Assembly (NCBI GenBank): GCA_963650165.1 | Contig: CAVJKX010000013.1 | Span: 1-51,582, forward strand | Source of the DNA: F23-B02 sp963650165 | Lineage (GTDB): Bacteria; Bacillota; Clostridia; Oscillospirales; Oscillospiraceae | Reading direction: 5' to 3' | DNA length: 51,582 nucleotides | Part shown: piece after piece, positions 23,992-32,209 of the stretch | How positions within the stretch are numbered: position 1 is the stretch's first letter | How the letters are laid out: every line of letters starts with the position of its first letter | Program-made: the position numbers and the translations under genes | The notes under the pieces: model-generated | What the model was told of the DNA's origin: nothing | The model's input: only the letters and a program-made list of their open reading frames with translations | Databases searched by the model: none

Positions 23992-24486
23992 TTATTGATC
24001 ACTATCCAACAGCTGCCGCAGAACGGCAAGTCTTGGATCGACTTCTTTCCCGCACGCGCAGGGGCCAAGATTCAGATCGGCTCCGCAGCGGGAGCAAAGA
24101 CCTTTGCAATCCTCAGAGCACAGAAACTTGGTTTCCATGTCAAGGACGAAAAGGGTCGAGAGCGTTTCTTCGAGATCAAGACTGTCCCCGTCGAGAACAA
24201 AGACCTCGGGATCTTCAGACTCTCTGTCGGATATGAAGGCGTGGAGGTCCATCACCTTGCTGCTGTCAAACAGTTTACCACATCTGTCGCAGACGCAAGT
24301 CATTTCGGCCGTCAGGGTACCCTCGAGTGTCAGGATACCTGCCTCGTTAAACACTCTGCCTTCTGCCGTGGGCGGGGTCTTATACTCCTTTATCGATTCA
24401 AATTCCAGTCCCTCCGTGTTCAGCTTGCAGGCAAACGGAACGCTTTTCCCGGGAACCTCAATTATCTGTCTCAAATCAAGCAGCAT
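23992..24486 (-). CDS. DUF177 (YceD) protein
   Basis: 164 residues. The N-terminus MLLDLRQIIEVPGKSVPF and the central CVCDRC motif fit DUF177/YceD; a C-terminal cysteine-rich segment (CSEDCKGLCSRCG...CACG) is a further metal-binding motif. YceD is tied to 23S rRNA/ribosome metabolism and is co-transcribed with rpmF. ATG 24486 has GGAGAGG upstream; the ORF upstream of it is not supported by a ribosome site. Confidence 0.9.
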   Translation of the reverse strand: MLLDLRQIIEVPGKSVPFACKLNTEGLEFESIKEYKTPPTAEGRVFNEAGILTLEGTLTAEMTCVCDRCGKLFDSSKVMDLHAFISDRESEDPEVFVLDGDSLDLEETLSTLFVLDMETKFLCSEDCKGLCSRCGADLNLGPCACGKEVDPRLAVLRQLLDSDQ

Positions 24487-24588
24487 AGTGCACCTCTCCA
24501 CAGTCGCTTGAATATTATAGTGGAATAAGCCCCGCTTGTCAACCGGAAAATTCGCTTTTTTGCGGCAAAAGCGCGGAAAAACAGCGTA

Positions 24589-24617
24589 TTGCCAAGGCTC
24601 CGCGCAGATGATATAAT
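24589..24617 (+). promoter_or_regulatory. Sigma-A promoter of the PepSY gene
   Basis: TTGCCA (24589-24594), 17 bp, TATAAT (24612-24617), 29 bp before the ATG at 24646. Confidence 0.7.
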
Positions 24618-24645
24618 AAATCATTACATAACGGAGATAAAAACT

Positions 24646-24951
24646 ATGAAAAAAAGCGTTAAAATACTTATTGTCTGCATTCTTATCGCTGCGCTTATCG
24701 CAGGCGGCGTTGTCTACCTTATCCTTCAGACGCGCAACGACGAGCTTCTCATAGGCGAGGAGCGTGCGCAGCAGATCGCGCTGAACGATGCCGGTCTTGC
24801 CGAAAACCAGGTGTCCAAGCTGAAGGTCAGGATAAAGCTCGACGACGGCGTGTGGTGCTACAAGGTCGAGTTCCGCACCATAGCCCTCGAGTACGAGTAC
24901 GAGATCGAAGCCTACTCCGGCGCAATACTCGATAAGGATATCGACGACTGA
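24646..24951 (+). CDS. PepSY-domain membrane-anchored protein
   Basis: 101 residues: an N-terminal membrane segment (about 5-25), then an extracytoplasmic PepSY domain (about 35-100) with the IGEERAQQIALNDAG helix and the VWCYKVEFR strand. PepSY domains are thought to inhibit peptidases or act as periplasmic modulators; the target is unknown. It starts at ATG 24646 after GGAG. Single-gene unit with its own promoter and terminator, divergent from the rpmF pair. Confidence 0.85.
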   Translation: MKKSVKILIVCILIAALIAGGVVYLILQTRNDELLIGEERAQQIALNDAGLAENQVSKLKVRIKLDDGVWCYKVEFRTIALEYEYEIEAYSGAILDKDIDD

Positions 24952-24965
24952 ATGGAATCGTCCGT

Positions 24966-25010
24966 GCCGAAACCGGGCTCGCTTTTGAAGCGGGTCCGGT
25001 CTTATTTTAT
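24966..25010 (+). terminator. Terminator of the PepSY gene
   Basis: ACCGGGCTCGCTT/AAGCGGGTCCGGT stem followed by CTTATTTTAT. It lies just beyond the 3' end of the convergent lrgB-like gene. Confidence 0.8.
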
Positions 25011-25696
25011 ATAAACTGGGCGAAGATGCTTGCGCCTATCACGGTCAGGAGGCCTGACACCGCGATCGACAGGCCGCTCATCGCGCCCTCCGTCTCGCCC
25101 ATCTCAAGCGCCTTTGCCGTACCGATGGCGTGCGACGAGGTCCCGATGGCAACGCCCTTTGCGATGGGGTCGCTTATCCGGAACATGCGGCACACGGCCG
25201 GCGCGCATATATTGCCGACAAGGCCGGTTATTATAATGACCGCGACCGAGAGCGTCACATAGCCGCCGAGCTCCTCCGACACGCCCATGCCTATGGCAGT
25301 CGTAATGGACTTGGGCAGCAGCGTTACATACTCCTCATGCGTAAGGCCGAACACTATCGCCGTTGCGAGTACGCATAAAAGCGTTGTGACGACGCCGGAC
25401 AGTATGCCGAGCATGACCGCTTTTCGGTTTGCTCTGAGCAGGTCCAGCTTTTCGTACAGCGGGACGGCGAGGCACACCGTTGCCGGAGTGAGAAAATAGC
25501 TCAGGTACTGCGCACCTGAATAGTAGCTTTCATAGTCGATGTTGAAAACGACCAGTATAAGTATCGTAAGAATGATCGAGATCAGCAGCGGATTGCAGAG
25601 TGCTGTCCTGAATTTTTTCTGCAAAAGGCTGCCCACACCGTAGGAAACGAGGCTCACCGTTACGCCGAAAAATACGGAGTTCTGAACAAAGCTCAT
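25007..25696 (-). CDS. LrgB/CidB-family membrane protein
   Basis: 229 residues, six or seven membrane segments. The motifs GYVTLLPKSITTAIGM, SEELGG and GTSSHAIGTAKALEMGE are typical of LrgB. With LrgA it forms a pair first described as holin/antiholin-like; in Bacillus subtilis the homologous PftAB (YsbAB) is a pyruvate transporter. The start overlaps the end of the lrgA gene (TAATG junction). It is part of a unit headed by the sigma-54 activator, so regulation by that protein or its carboxylate effector is likely (inference). Confidence 0.92.
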   Translation of the reverse strand: MSFVQNSVFFGVTVSLVSYGVGSLLQKKFRTALCNPLLISIILTILILVVFNIDYESYYSGAQYLSYFLTPATVCLAVPLYEKLDLLRANRKAVMLGILSGVVTTLLCVLATAIVFGLTHEEYVTLLPKSITTAIGMGVSEELGGYVTLSVAVIIITGLVGNICAPAVCRMFRISDPIAKGVAIGTSSHAIGTAKALEMGETEGAMSGLSIAVSGLLTVIGASIFAQFI

Positions 25697-26052
25697 TATT
25701 TCCCCGCCCCCTTCTTTTTCAGCAGAAGCTGCGTTACGCCGCCGCTGACGGCCATTACGATCACCGTGGACACCAGCACCGTCACTGCGTAGGCTGCGAG
25801 ATTGTTCTTCAGCACATCCGTCGCGGTTATGAGCCCAGCCGCGGCGGGAATGAACATGACCGGCATAGTTTCAAGCAAAAAATTTGAAGTCTCCCTTACA
25901 TCCGAGACCTTTATTATTTTGAGGCACAGACAAAGGAGCATTATTATCATGCCGTAGATGCTGGCCGGGATCGGCAGCGGTATAAGATGATTGAGCACCT
26001 CGCCGAGCAGCGTTATAAATAATATTATTCCGAATTGTTTAAGCGTTTTCAT
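25696..26052 (-). CDS. LrgA/CidA-family membrane protein
   Basis: 118 residues, four membrane segments, with the PIPASIYGMIIMLLCL segment of CidA/LrgA proteins. ATG 26052 overlaps the stop of the sigma-54 activator gene (ATGA), a coupled start; a longer reading to 26100 lies inside that gene and is rejected. It pairs with LrgB. The coupling of an LrgAB pair to a sigma-54 activator rather than to LytSR is unusual. Confidence 0.9.
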   Translation of the reverse strand: MKTLKQFGIILFITLLGEVLNHLIPLPIPASIYGMIIMLLCLCLKIIKVSDVRETSNFLLETMPVMFIPAAAGLITATDVLKNNLAAYAVTVLVSTVIVMAVSGGVTQLLLKKKGAGK

Positions 26053-27986
26053 TTCTCGCGCTGCCCGTTTGAAGCAGCCCCTTCCTTTCGTTTGCGCCAA
26101 AGCGTTGTTCTGCTTATGCCGAGATACTCGGCCGCCTTCGTGCAGTTGCCCCCGGCCTCCTCAAGAGCACGTTTTATCCTCTCGCTTTCCGAAAACAGCT
26201 CCGCCGGCGAGATGCTCCCTGCCGCATCGGGAACGGTGCTCACGGGCTTGTTGCCGATGCGTATATTGCGCCGGTTGAGCTCCTTGGCTATCATCTCAAG
26301 CTGCATCTGAGCGGTATCACCGGGCGAAACTATGACCGAGATCATCTTCGCAAAGCTTTCGAGCTCACGAGTGTTGCCGGGCCATGTGTATGTGCACAAA
26401 AGCTCCTCGATAGCAGGCTGCATTGCGCCGAACGACAGTGCAAGATCGGGATCCTGCTTTGTTATGAAGCTCATGAACAGCGGCATGATATCCTCCCTGC
26501 GCTCGTTGAGATCGGGAAGGTTCAGTTCAAGCACGGCAAGTCTGTAATAAAGATCCTCTCTGAACTGATTGTCGCACACCATCTGCCAGAGATTGCGGTT
26601 GGTCGCGGCGATAACTCTCGCGTCGAAGGTTATGACCTTATTGCCGCCGACGTGGATTATCTGCTTTTCCTGGATGGCGCGCAGCAGCTTGGTCTGCATG
26701 GGCATGGTCAGCTCGCCTATCTCGTCAAGAAATATGCTCCCGCCGTGGGCAAGCTCGAAGTAACCGGGCTTGCCTCCTTTTTTTGCGCCCGTGAACGCGC
26801 CCTCATCGTAGCCAAACAGCTCGCTTTCAAGCAGCGTTTCCGTTATTGCCGAGCAGTTCACGGCAACGAAGGCGTTATCCGCGCGCGGCGAATGATTGTG
26901 TATCGACTGCGCAAGAACCTCCTTGCCGCTGCCCGTGCCTCCGGTTATGAGTATGTTGTCGCTGTGCAGAGCAAACTTCTTCGCCGTCTGCACCATCGTA
27001 TTGAACTCGGCATTGCGGGAGACCATGTCGGCAAAGCTGTAGCTTGCCACAAAGCCCTTGCTGCTGAGCTTTTTTCGTATATAGCGCTCCTTGTTCTGTA
27101 TCGACTCGACGCTGTCTATGGTGAGCATGACGTTCGACACGGTGCGGTGCAGATATATGGGATAGCCGGATATTATAAACGCATTCTCCCCTATCTCTAC
27201 AAGATGCCGCTTTATGGGAATGCTGTCCTTGTACAGCACACTCAGCTTATTTTCCTTTATTATGTCGAGAATGTTCTGCCCGACGAGCGGCTGCTGCACG
27301 CTGCTTCCGGCAAGCTGACGGGCAGCGCGGTTGCAGATGAGTATCTTGCCGAGCTCATCGGTAAACAGCATTCCGCTGTGCGTGTTGTCTATAGCAAGAG
27401 ACATGAACTTATTCTCTATCGTCTTTTCGCGCAGAGCCAGAGCCGTTTCATAGGCAAGCTGGATGTATGAGCGGAGCGATTCGCTCGGGTAGACGAACAC
27501 TCCGTGCATGCCCATGCGCTCGGCCTCATCATACACAAGGCCGCTGCCGATCACGCACTTGCGTCCCTCGCGCTTATATCGGGCTATGATGCCGTCAAGC
27601 TGCGCAACGTCGTCGTAATAATCCGAAATTATCGAAACTGAGAGAATGTTGCTTATTTGTTCAAGCATCTCCGTATACTGCCGGAGCGGGAAAACCACGA
27701 CCGGGTTTTCGTCAAACTCCATCGCTCTGCTGTAGGCCGAGAGTATGTCGTACAGGCTCGGCTCTATGTTTATTATTGGCTTCGGAGTTATTTTTTTCAG
27801 AAGCCGCGCATTATAGCCGCTGGAAATGAGCACGTCGGCATCCTCAAGCGCCCGCGGCAGCTCCATGCCCTCGTAAAGCAGCGTTTCCGAAAATACGAAG
27901 TCTGCATCGAGATCGAGAAAGTTTACTTCCTGGATAAGCGCCCTGCTCAATGTTCCTATGCTCAAAACACCTATCTTGCAGCGCAT
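26049..27986 (-). CDS. Sigma-54-dependent PrpR-type enhancer-binding regulator
   Basis: 645 residues. PrpR_N sensor domain (about 1-195; MRCKIGVLSIGTL start), PAS domain (about 205-300), AAA+ sigma-54 activator domain (about 320-555) with Walker A GGTGSGKE, GAFTGA (sigma-54 contact loop, intact) and Walker B GGSIFLDEIG, then a Fis-type helix-turn-helix (about 605-640; NCTKAAEYLGISRTTLWRK). PrpR_N proteins sense small carboxylates or their CoA products (for example 2-methylcitrate). ATG 27986 is behind AGGAGGTGG. It is divergent from the MmgE/PrpD operon and is the probable activator of both -24/-12 promoters. The PrpR_N domain suggests a carboxylate effector. Confidence 0.93.
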   Translation of the reverse strand: MRCKIGVLSIGTLSRALIQEVNFLDLDADFVFSETLLYEGMELPRALEDADVLISSGYNARLLKKITPKPIINIEPSLYDILSAYSRAMEFDENPVVVFPLRQYTEMLEQISNILSVSIISDYYDDVAQLDGIIARYKREGRKCVIGSGLVYDEAERMGMHGVFVYPSESLRSYIQLAYETALALREKTIENKFMSLAIDNTHSGMLFTDELGKILICNRAARQLAGSSVQQPLVGQNILDIIKENKLSVLYKDSIPIKRHLVEIGENAFIISGYPIYLHRTVSNVMLTIDSVESIQNKERYIRKKLSSKGFVASYSFADMVSRNAEFNTMVQTAKKFALHSDNILITGGTGSGKEVLAQSIHNHSPRADNAFVAVNCSAITETLLESELFGYDEGAFTGAKKGGKPGYFELAHGGSIFLDEIGELTMPMQTKLLRAIQEKQIIHVGGNKVITFDARVIAATNRNLWQMVCDNQFREDLYYRLAVLELNLPDLNERREDIMPLFMSFITKQDPDLALSFGAMQPAIEELLCTYTWPGNTRELESFAKMISVIVSPGDTAQMQLEMIAKELNRRNIRIGNKPVSTVPDAAGSISPAELFSESERIKRALEEAGGNCTKAAEYLGISRTTLWRKRKEGAASNGQREK

Positions 27987-28011
27987 AAGACCACCTCCTG
28001 TTTCGTATCAG

Positions 28012-28040
28012 TGAAACCAAGGATAACACACGGCGTTTCA
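28012..28040. promoter_or_regulatory. TGAAAC-N17-GTTTCA inverted repeat over the activator promoter
   Basis: TGAAAC (28012-28017) and GTTTCA (28035-28040) flank the -10 of a minus-strand sigma-A promoter: TTGCAA (28048-28043), 17 bp, TATCCT (28025-28020). The GTTTCA/TGAAAC motif also occurs at the distant sigma-54 promoter, so this may be an autoregulatory operator. Confidence 0.5.
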
Positions 28041-28245
28041 TTTTGCAACGCAAACATTTCGGACTCCGTGTCTATTCGTGTTAAGATGTATTTACACCTT
28101 CGTTAATTTGCACATTTTTGCACCGCTTGATTTGTCGGATTGTTTCAAAGCCCTTCGGCGCGCATTGTCTAACATGTCCAAAAGCTGACAATCCCTTATA
28201 TTTATTTTACACAAAATTTTTTAAATAATTTTATTTCCCTTGAGT

Positions 28246-28263
28246 TTGGTCTGCGTTTTGCTT
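28246..28263 (+). promoter_or_regulatory. Sigma-54 (-24/-12) promoter of the MmgE/PrpD operon
   Basis: TTGGTCTGCGTTTTGCTT. GG (28248-28249) and GC (28260-28261) are exactly 12 bp apart, with TTGCTT at -12. About 85 bp separate it from the MmgE/PrpD start. GTTTCA at 28142-28147 and an ATTGTC-N17-GACAAT inverted repeat (28164-28192) lie upstream. The gap 27987-28346 has no gene. Confidence 0.78.
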
Positions 28264-28346
28264 GATAATAATCATTGAGCGACATCCGCGTTCAAACAGT
28301 TAATTCATGGGTCAACCCCAAATAATATTAAAGCGAGGTATTTAAA

Positions 28347-29723
28347 ATGGAAAAATCTCTGTCCCAGCAGGTAGCCGAGATCGGCGCCGGTCTTAAATTT
28401 GAAGATCTGCCGGAGCGTGTTGTAAACAACTCCAAGATGTTCATCATGGACCTGCTCGGCAACATCATCGCTTCCCGCCATGTCGAATCCAGCGAGATCG
28501 TCCTCAGGACGGCTCAGGAGCTCGGCGGCAAGGAGCAGAGTACCGTTATCGGCTGCAATTACAAAACCTCCGCGCAGATGGCTGCGCTGGTAAACGGCAC
28601 CTTCGGTCACGCATTCGATATGGATGACGACCACCGCTACGGCACCCAGCACTCCTCCGTCGTCGTTTTCCCCGCAATACTCGCTCTCGCCGAGCAGTAC
28701 GGAAAGAGCGGCAAGGACGTGATCACCGCCTTTGCATACGGCTCGGAGATCACCATCCGCCTCGGCGAGGCATTTGAAGGCCAGACCTATTATCAGGGCT
28801 TCCACCCCACCGGCACCTGCGGCGTATTCGGCGCAACCGGCGGTGCGGCGAAGCTGCTCGGTCTGAGCGAAAAGGAGATCACCTACGCACTCGGTCTCGC
28901 AGGCAGCCAGGCAGCCGGTCTGCTCGAGTGGAAGGCGCAGGGCACCTGGTCGAAGAGATACCAGGCCGGTCACCCCGCGATGTGCGGCGTTATCAGCGCT
29001 CTGATGGCCAAGAACGGCTACACCGCGCCCACGACCGTGTGGGACGGCCAGGACGGCTTCCTGCGCGCATACTCCTTCAAGGACATCTACAACTACGAGA
29101 AGGTCTACGACGAGTTCGGCAAGCGCTGGGAGATGGCCGACACCTCCATCAAGGTCCATGCCTGCTGCCGCTTCTCGGCGCCTCTTGCCGACGCCGGCGT
29201 GGAGCTGTACAAGCGCGGCATCGACTACAGGAACGTTGAGCGCATCCTTGCCCGCGTAAACAAGTACTCCATCAAGGTCCTGACCGTTCCCGTGGAGACC
29301 AAGGCCGATCCTCAGACCGTCGTTGACGCGCAGTTCTCGCTGCCTTACGCGATCGCCTGCGGTCTCGTCAAGGGCCACGAGAACATCGACGACTACACCA
29401 ACGAGAGCATCCGCGACCCCGAGGTCCTCGGGCTGGCAAAGAAGGTCGAGTGGATGCTCGATCCCGAGATCGAGAAGGTCTATCCGAAGTACTACCCCTG
29501 CACCGTCGAGGTCTACATGAAGGACGGCAGCAAGGAGATCTGCCACATCGAGTATCCGAAGGGCGACCCCGAGAACCCCGTAAGCTGGGACGAGGCAGTC
29601 GAGAAGTTCCGCTTCATGGCCGGCCACGAGATGGGCAGCTATAAGATCGAGAAGATCATCGACCTGTGCAGCCGTCTTGATGAGCTTGAAAATCTCGACG
29701 AGCTCATAGAGATGCTCAAGTGA
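28347..29723 (+). CDS. MmgE/PrpD-family protein
   Basis: 458 residues, full length for the family. Landmarks: DLLGNIIASRHVESS, NGTFGHAFDMDDDHRYGTQHSS (about 88-110, active-site region with paired acidic residues and His), HPTGTCGVFGATGG and GLAGSQAAGLLEW. Members include 2-methylcitrate dehydratase (PrpD), cis-aconitate decarboxylase and iminodisuccinate epimerase, so the exact reaction cannot be set; lyase or epimerase chemistry on a di/tricarboxylate is expected. It heads the sigma-54 operon. Codon use is strongly G/C-ending compared with the following MBL and TRAP genes. Confidence 0.9.
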   Translation: MEKSLSQQVAEIGAGLKFEDLPERVVNNSKMFIMDLLGNIIASRHVESSEIVLRTAQELGGKEQSTVIGCNYKTSAQMAALVNGTFGHAFDMDDDHRYGTQHSSVVVFPAILALAEQYGKSGKDVITAFAYGSEITIRLGEAFEGQTYYQGFHPTGTCGVFGATGGAAKLLGLSEKEITYALGLAGSQAAGLLEWKAQGTWSKRYQAGHPAMCGVISALMAKNGYTAPTTVWDGQDGFLRAYSFKDIYNYEKVYDEFGKRWEMADTSIKVHACCRFSAPLADAGVELYKRGIDYRNVERILARVNKYSIKVLTVPVETKADPQTVVDAQFSLPYAIACGLVKGHENIDDYTNESIRDPEVLGLAKKVEWMLDPEIEKVYPKYYPCTVEVYMKDGSKEICHIEYPKGDPENPVSWDEAVEKFRFMAGHEMGSYKIEKIIDLCSRLDELENLDELIEMLK

Positions 29724-29756
29724 TCGCACGAAGGAAGTCAAAAGCTATAGCCGGTC

Positions 29757-29787
29757 TCCGCGCAGATCGCCCCCGGGTCTGTGCGGA
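29757..29787 (+). promoter_or_regulatory. Intercistronic stem-loop between MmgE/PrpD and MBL genes
   Basis: TCCGCGCAGA pairs with TCTGTGCGGA (one G-T), with no T run. It may be a processing or mRNA-stability element. Confidence 0.5.
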
Positions 29788-29809
29788 GGCCAAAGGATAG
29801 GAGCCGAAA

Positions 29810-30544
29810 ATGAGTAAATACAAAATATATCCTCTGCATCTGGGGACGATAAATCGCGAGTGTTCAAATATGATCTACCGCACGAACCCCGGGCAAAAGG
29901 TTGACTTTCCGATAGTGGCGTATTATCTGACTGACGGAACCAATCAATTTGTTTTTGACACCGGAGCTTTTGTACCCGACAACGGCTATGTGCCTGTAGG
30001 CAAGCCCAACGGACCATATATTCAAACCGATGAGCAGCGCATAGATAACGCGCTCAAAAAGATAGGCGTTGACTGCGATGATATCAAAACAGTGATCCTT
30101 TCACATCTTCATTGGGATCATGCCGGTTCATGCCATTTTTTCAAAAACGCAAAATTTATCGTTCAAAAAGCGGAGTACGAATACGCACTTCACCCCATAA
30201 AAATTCATCAGTTTCCTTATAGGGAAAGCGAGTTTATCGACCTTGATTTTGAATTTGTTGACGGTGATGTCACCATTGGAGACGGCCTTAGGCTGATAAC
30301 AACGCCGGGGCACACTCCGGGTTCTCAGACGCTTCTCGTCGACACAAATGACGGAGTTTATGCGCTTGTTGCAGACTTGGTAAACACTCGTGAATGTTGG
30401 GAGTCCGATCCGAAACTTGCCAACGGCTATCATACAGACCTTATCGTGCACTATCAGAGCTTTGACAAAGTCGCCGCTTTGGCCGACCATATCTTGGAGG
30501 GACACGAAATCAAGGTTTTTGAACATGAATATTATCCATTTTAG
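29810..30544 (+). CDS. Metallo-beta-lactamase-fold hydrolase (lactonase-like)
   Basis: 244 residues. The HLHWDHAG motif (about 97-104, two-metal site), a later GHTPGSQ His (about 168), and an Asp in VADLVNT near 190 give a full MBL metal set. The TVILSHLHWDHAG stretch and overall length fit the AHL-lactonase/AttM-like subgroup. In a catabolic operon it may open a lactone or hydrolyse a thioester or ester; that is inference. ATG 29810 follows GGAG. Base composition is lower in G+C than its upstream neighbour. Confidence 0.88.
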   Translation: MSKYKIYPLHLGTINRECSNMIYRTNPGQKVDFPIVAYYLTDGTNQFVFDTGAFVPDNGYVPVGKPNGPYIQTDEQRIDNALKKIGVDCDDIKTVILSHLHWDHAGSCHFFKNAKFIVQKAEYEYALHPIKIHQFPYRESEFIDLDFEFVDGDVTIGDGLRLITTPGHTPGSQTLLVDTNDGVYALVADLVNTRECWESDPKLANGYHTDLIVHYQSFDKVAALADHILEGHEIKVFEHEYYPF

Positions 30545-30564
30545 AATATTAAGGAGATGACGGA

Positions 30565-31593
30565 ATGCGCAAGAAAACTATTATTGCTGTAATTTTGATG
30601 ATGATTATGGCCGTTGTTTTGTGCGGATGCGGCAATGACGACACTCAAAAGGCCGCTGACGGCTCAAAGATTGTATTTAAAGTAGGACACGTGCAGCCTG
30701 CTGATCATCCGTATCACACGGGCATGGTCAAGCTCAACGAGCTTCTCCAGGAGCGCACCAACGGACAGATATCTCTTGATATCTACCCGTCTTCACAGCT
30801 CGGCGCAGAACGTGAGCTGATTGAAGGCGTTCAGCTTGGTACTGTAGATATCGGCCTTGTTACCTCGCCTCTCGCCAACTTTGACACAAGTTGGTATCTG
30901 TTCGATATTCCCGGAATCTTTTACACCAAAGAGCATGCATATGAATTTCTGGACGGCGAAAAAGGTCAGGCAATGCTCGACGGTCTTGCCGACAAGAATA
31001 TTAAAGGCATTTCCTTCTGGGAAACCGGTTTCTTTAACATGTTTGATTCCAAACGCGCAATAGAAGACCCCTCCGATCTTGCCGGTCTGACCATGCGCGT
31101 TATGGAAAACGATGCATATATCACTTATTTCTCAAAGCTCGGAGCCAATCCCGTTCCGATGGCATATTCCGAAGTATACACCGGAATTCAGAACGGCACT
31201 GTTGACGGTACCGTTATTCCCATTTCGGCTATTTATCTCAACAAGTTTTATACCGTTGCACCGTATGTCACGCGCTGCCAGAACTGGTACTGCCCCGTAA
31301 CTTTTATCATGAGCACATCTGCCTGGAGCTCCATGACCGAAGAGCAGCAGCAGATATTCCAGGAATGCGCGAATGAAGCAAGAGATTATATGCGCCAGCA
31401 GTTGACCGACAGCGAAGAAGCTCAGGTTCAGGCCATGAAGGACGATGGCTGCACCGTTATTGATGTCGACAAGGAAAAATGGAGCAAAGGCGAAGCCGAA
31501 GCAGTCCAGGCCGTAAAGGACCTGTTCGTCGGAAAGTATGTCTCCCAGGACGATCTTGATTATATAGCGTCAATCGGCGTGAAGTACAAATAA
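30565..31593 (+). CDS. TRAP transporter solute-binding lipoprotein (DctP family)
   Basis: 342 residues. Signal peptide with lipobox VLCGC (Cys ~22), then the DctP fold. The conserved carboxylate-binding Arg lies in LTMRVMEN (about Arg178), followed by the NGTVDGTVIP strand. These binding proteins deliver C4 to C6 carboxylates or keto acids to the membrane pair. It is 21 bp after the MBL gene; the two membrane subunits follow, so the transporter is complete. Substrate unknown. Confidence 0.93.
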   Translation: MRKKTIIAVILMMIMAVVLCGCGNDDTQKAADGSKIVFKVGHVQPADHPYHTGMVKLNELLQERTNGQISLDIYPSSQLGAERELIEGVQLGTVDIGLVTSPLANFDTSWYLFDIPGIFYTKEHAYEFLDGEKGQAMLDGLADKNIKGISFWETGFFNMFDSKRAIEDPSDLAGLTMRVMENDAYITYFSKLGANPVPMAYSEVYTGIQNGTVDGTVIPISAIYLNKFYTVAPYVTRCQNWYCPVTFIMSTSAWSSMTEEQQQIFQECANEARDYMRQQLTDSEEAQVQAMKDDGCTVIDVDKEKWSKGEAEAVQAVKDLFVGKYVSQDDLDYIASIGVKYK

Positions 31594-31669
31594 AGCAGAA
31601 AATTGAGCTGCAGCAGATGGCTTTTTCGGCTGCAGCTCAATGCGACCTTAATAATAGGAGGTAGTATTC

Positions 31670-32209
31670 TTGGAAAACCAAAACAAAGAGCACAAAGTTA
31701 CTGCCTTTGACAAAGTCATGTTTTTTGTCGGTAAATTGCAGGATGTGTTTTCGATCATTCCTCTAATAGCCATGTGTTTTATAGTCCTTGCGGGCGTCAT
31801 TATGAGACATGTGCTTGAAATTCCCTTTACATGGGGCGAGGAAGCATCCCGCTATCTTATGATATTTGCGGCCATGATTGCAATCGGCATGGGTGTGCGC
31901 GAAAAAGCACATCTCGGCGTTACCATGTTTACAGACGTGCTGCGCGGAAAAGCGCAATTATTTGTCAAGGCTTTTGCTCAAATTCTCAATTTAGCCATCT
32001 ACGGCGTTCTCGCACACCTTTCCTTTGAATTTGTGATTGCTCAGAAAACATTCGGACAAGTTTCCGCAGCTTTGAAAATCCCAATGTATATTGTATACAG
32101 CATTATGCTCATGGGCTTTGTTTTCAGCTGCATCGAGACCATATATGTTATCTATCGTGATTTCATACGCAAAGACCCCCTTGAAACAAAGGAGGAAATC
32201 AGTACATGA
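31670..32209 (+). CDS. TRAP transporter small membrane subunit (DctQ family)
   Basis: 179 residues, four membrane segments. ITWGEEASRYLMIF-like sequence (FTWGEEASRYLMIF about 51-64) and GVREKAHLGV are DctQ landmarks. The start is TTG at 31670, preceded by TAGGAGG, since no ATG fits. A 76-bp gap after the DctP gene contains AGCTGCAG/CTGCAGCT repeats able to form a hairpin. Confidence 0.92.
   Translation: MENQNKEHKVTAFDKVMFFVGKLQDVFSIIPLIAMCFIVLAGVIMRHVLEIPFTWGEEASRYLMIFAAMIAIGMGVREKAHLGVTMFTDVLRGKAQLFVKAFAQILNLAIYGVLAHLSFEFVIAQKTFGQVSAALKIPMYIVYSIMLMGFVFSCIETIYVIYRDFIRKDPLETKEEIST

Noticed and set aside
25007..26052. Calling LrgAB a holin/antiholin pair
   Set aside because: The family label is historical; the operon context and the PftAB precedent favour small-acid transport. 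Neither is proven here.
28305..29741. 478-codon minus-strand open frame opposite MmgE/PrpD
   Set aside because: Fully antisense to a gene with clear family motifs, promoter and ribosome site; product is Leu/Val/Ala/Asp-rich with no domain. Same reasoning for 34950-36275, 38803-40224 and 9644-10936.
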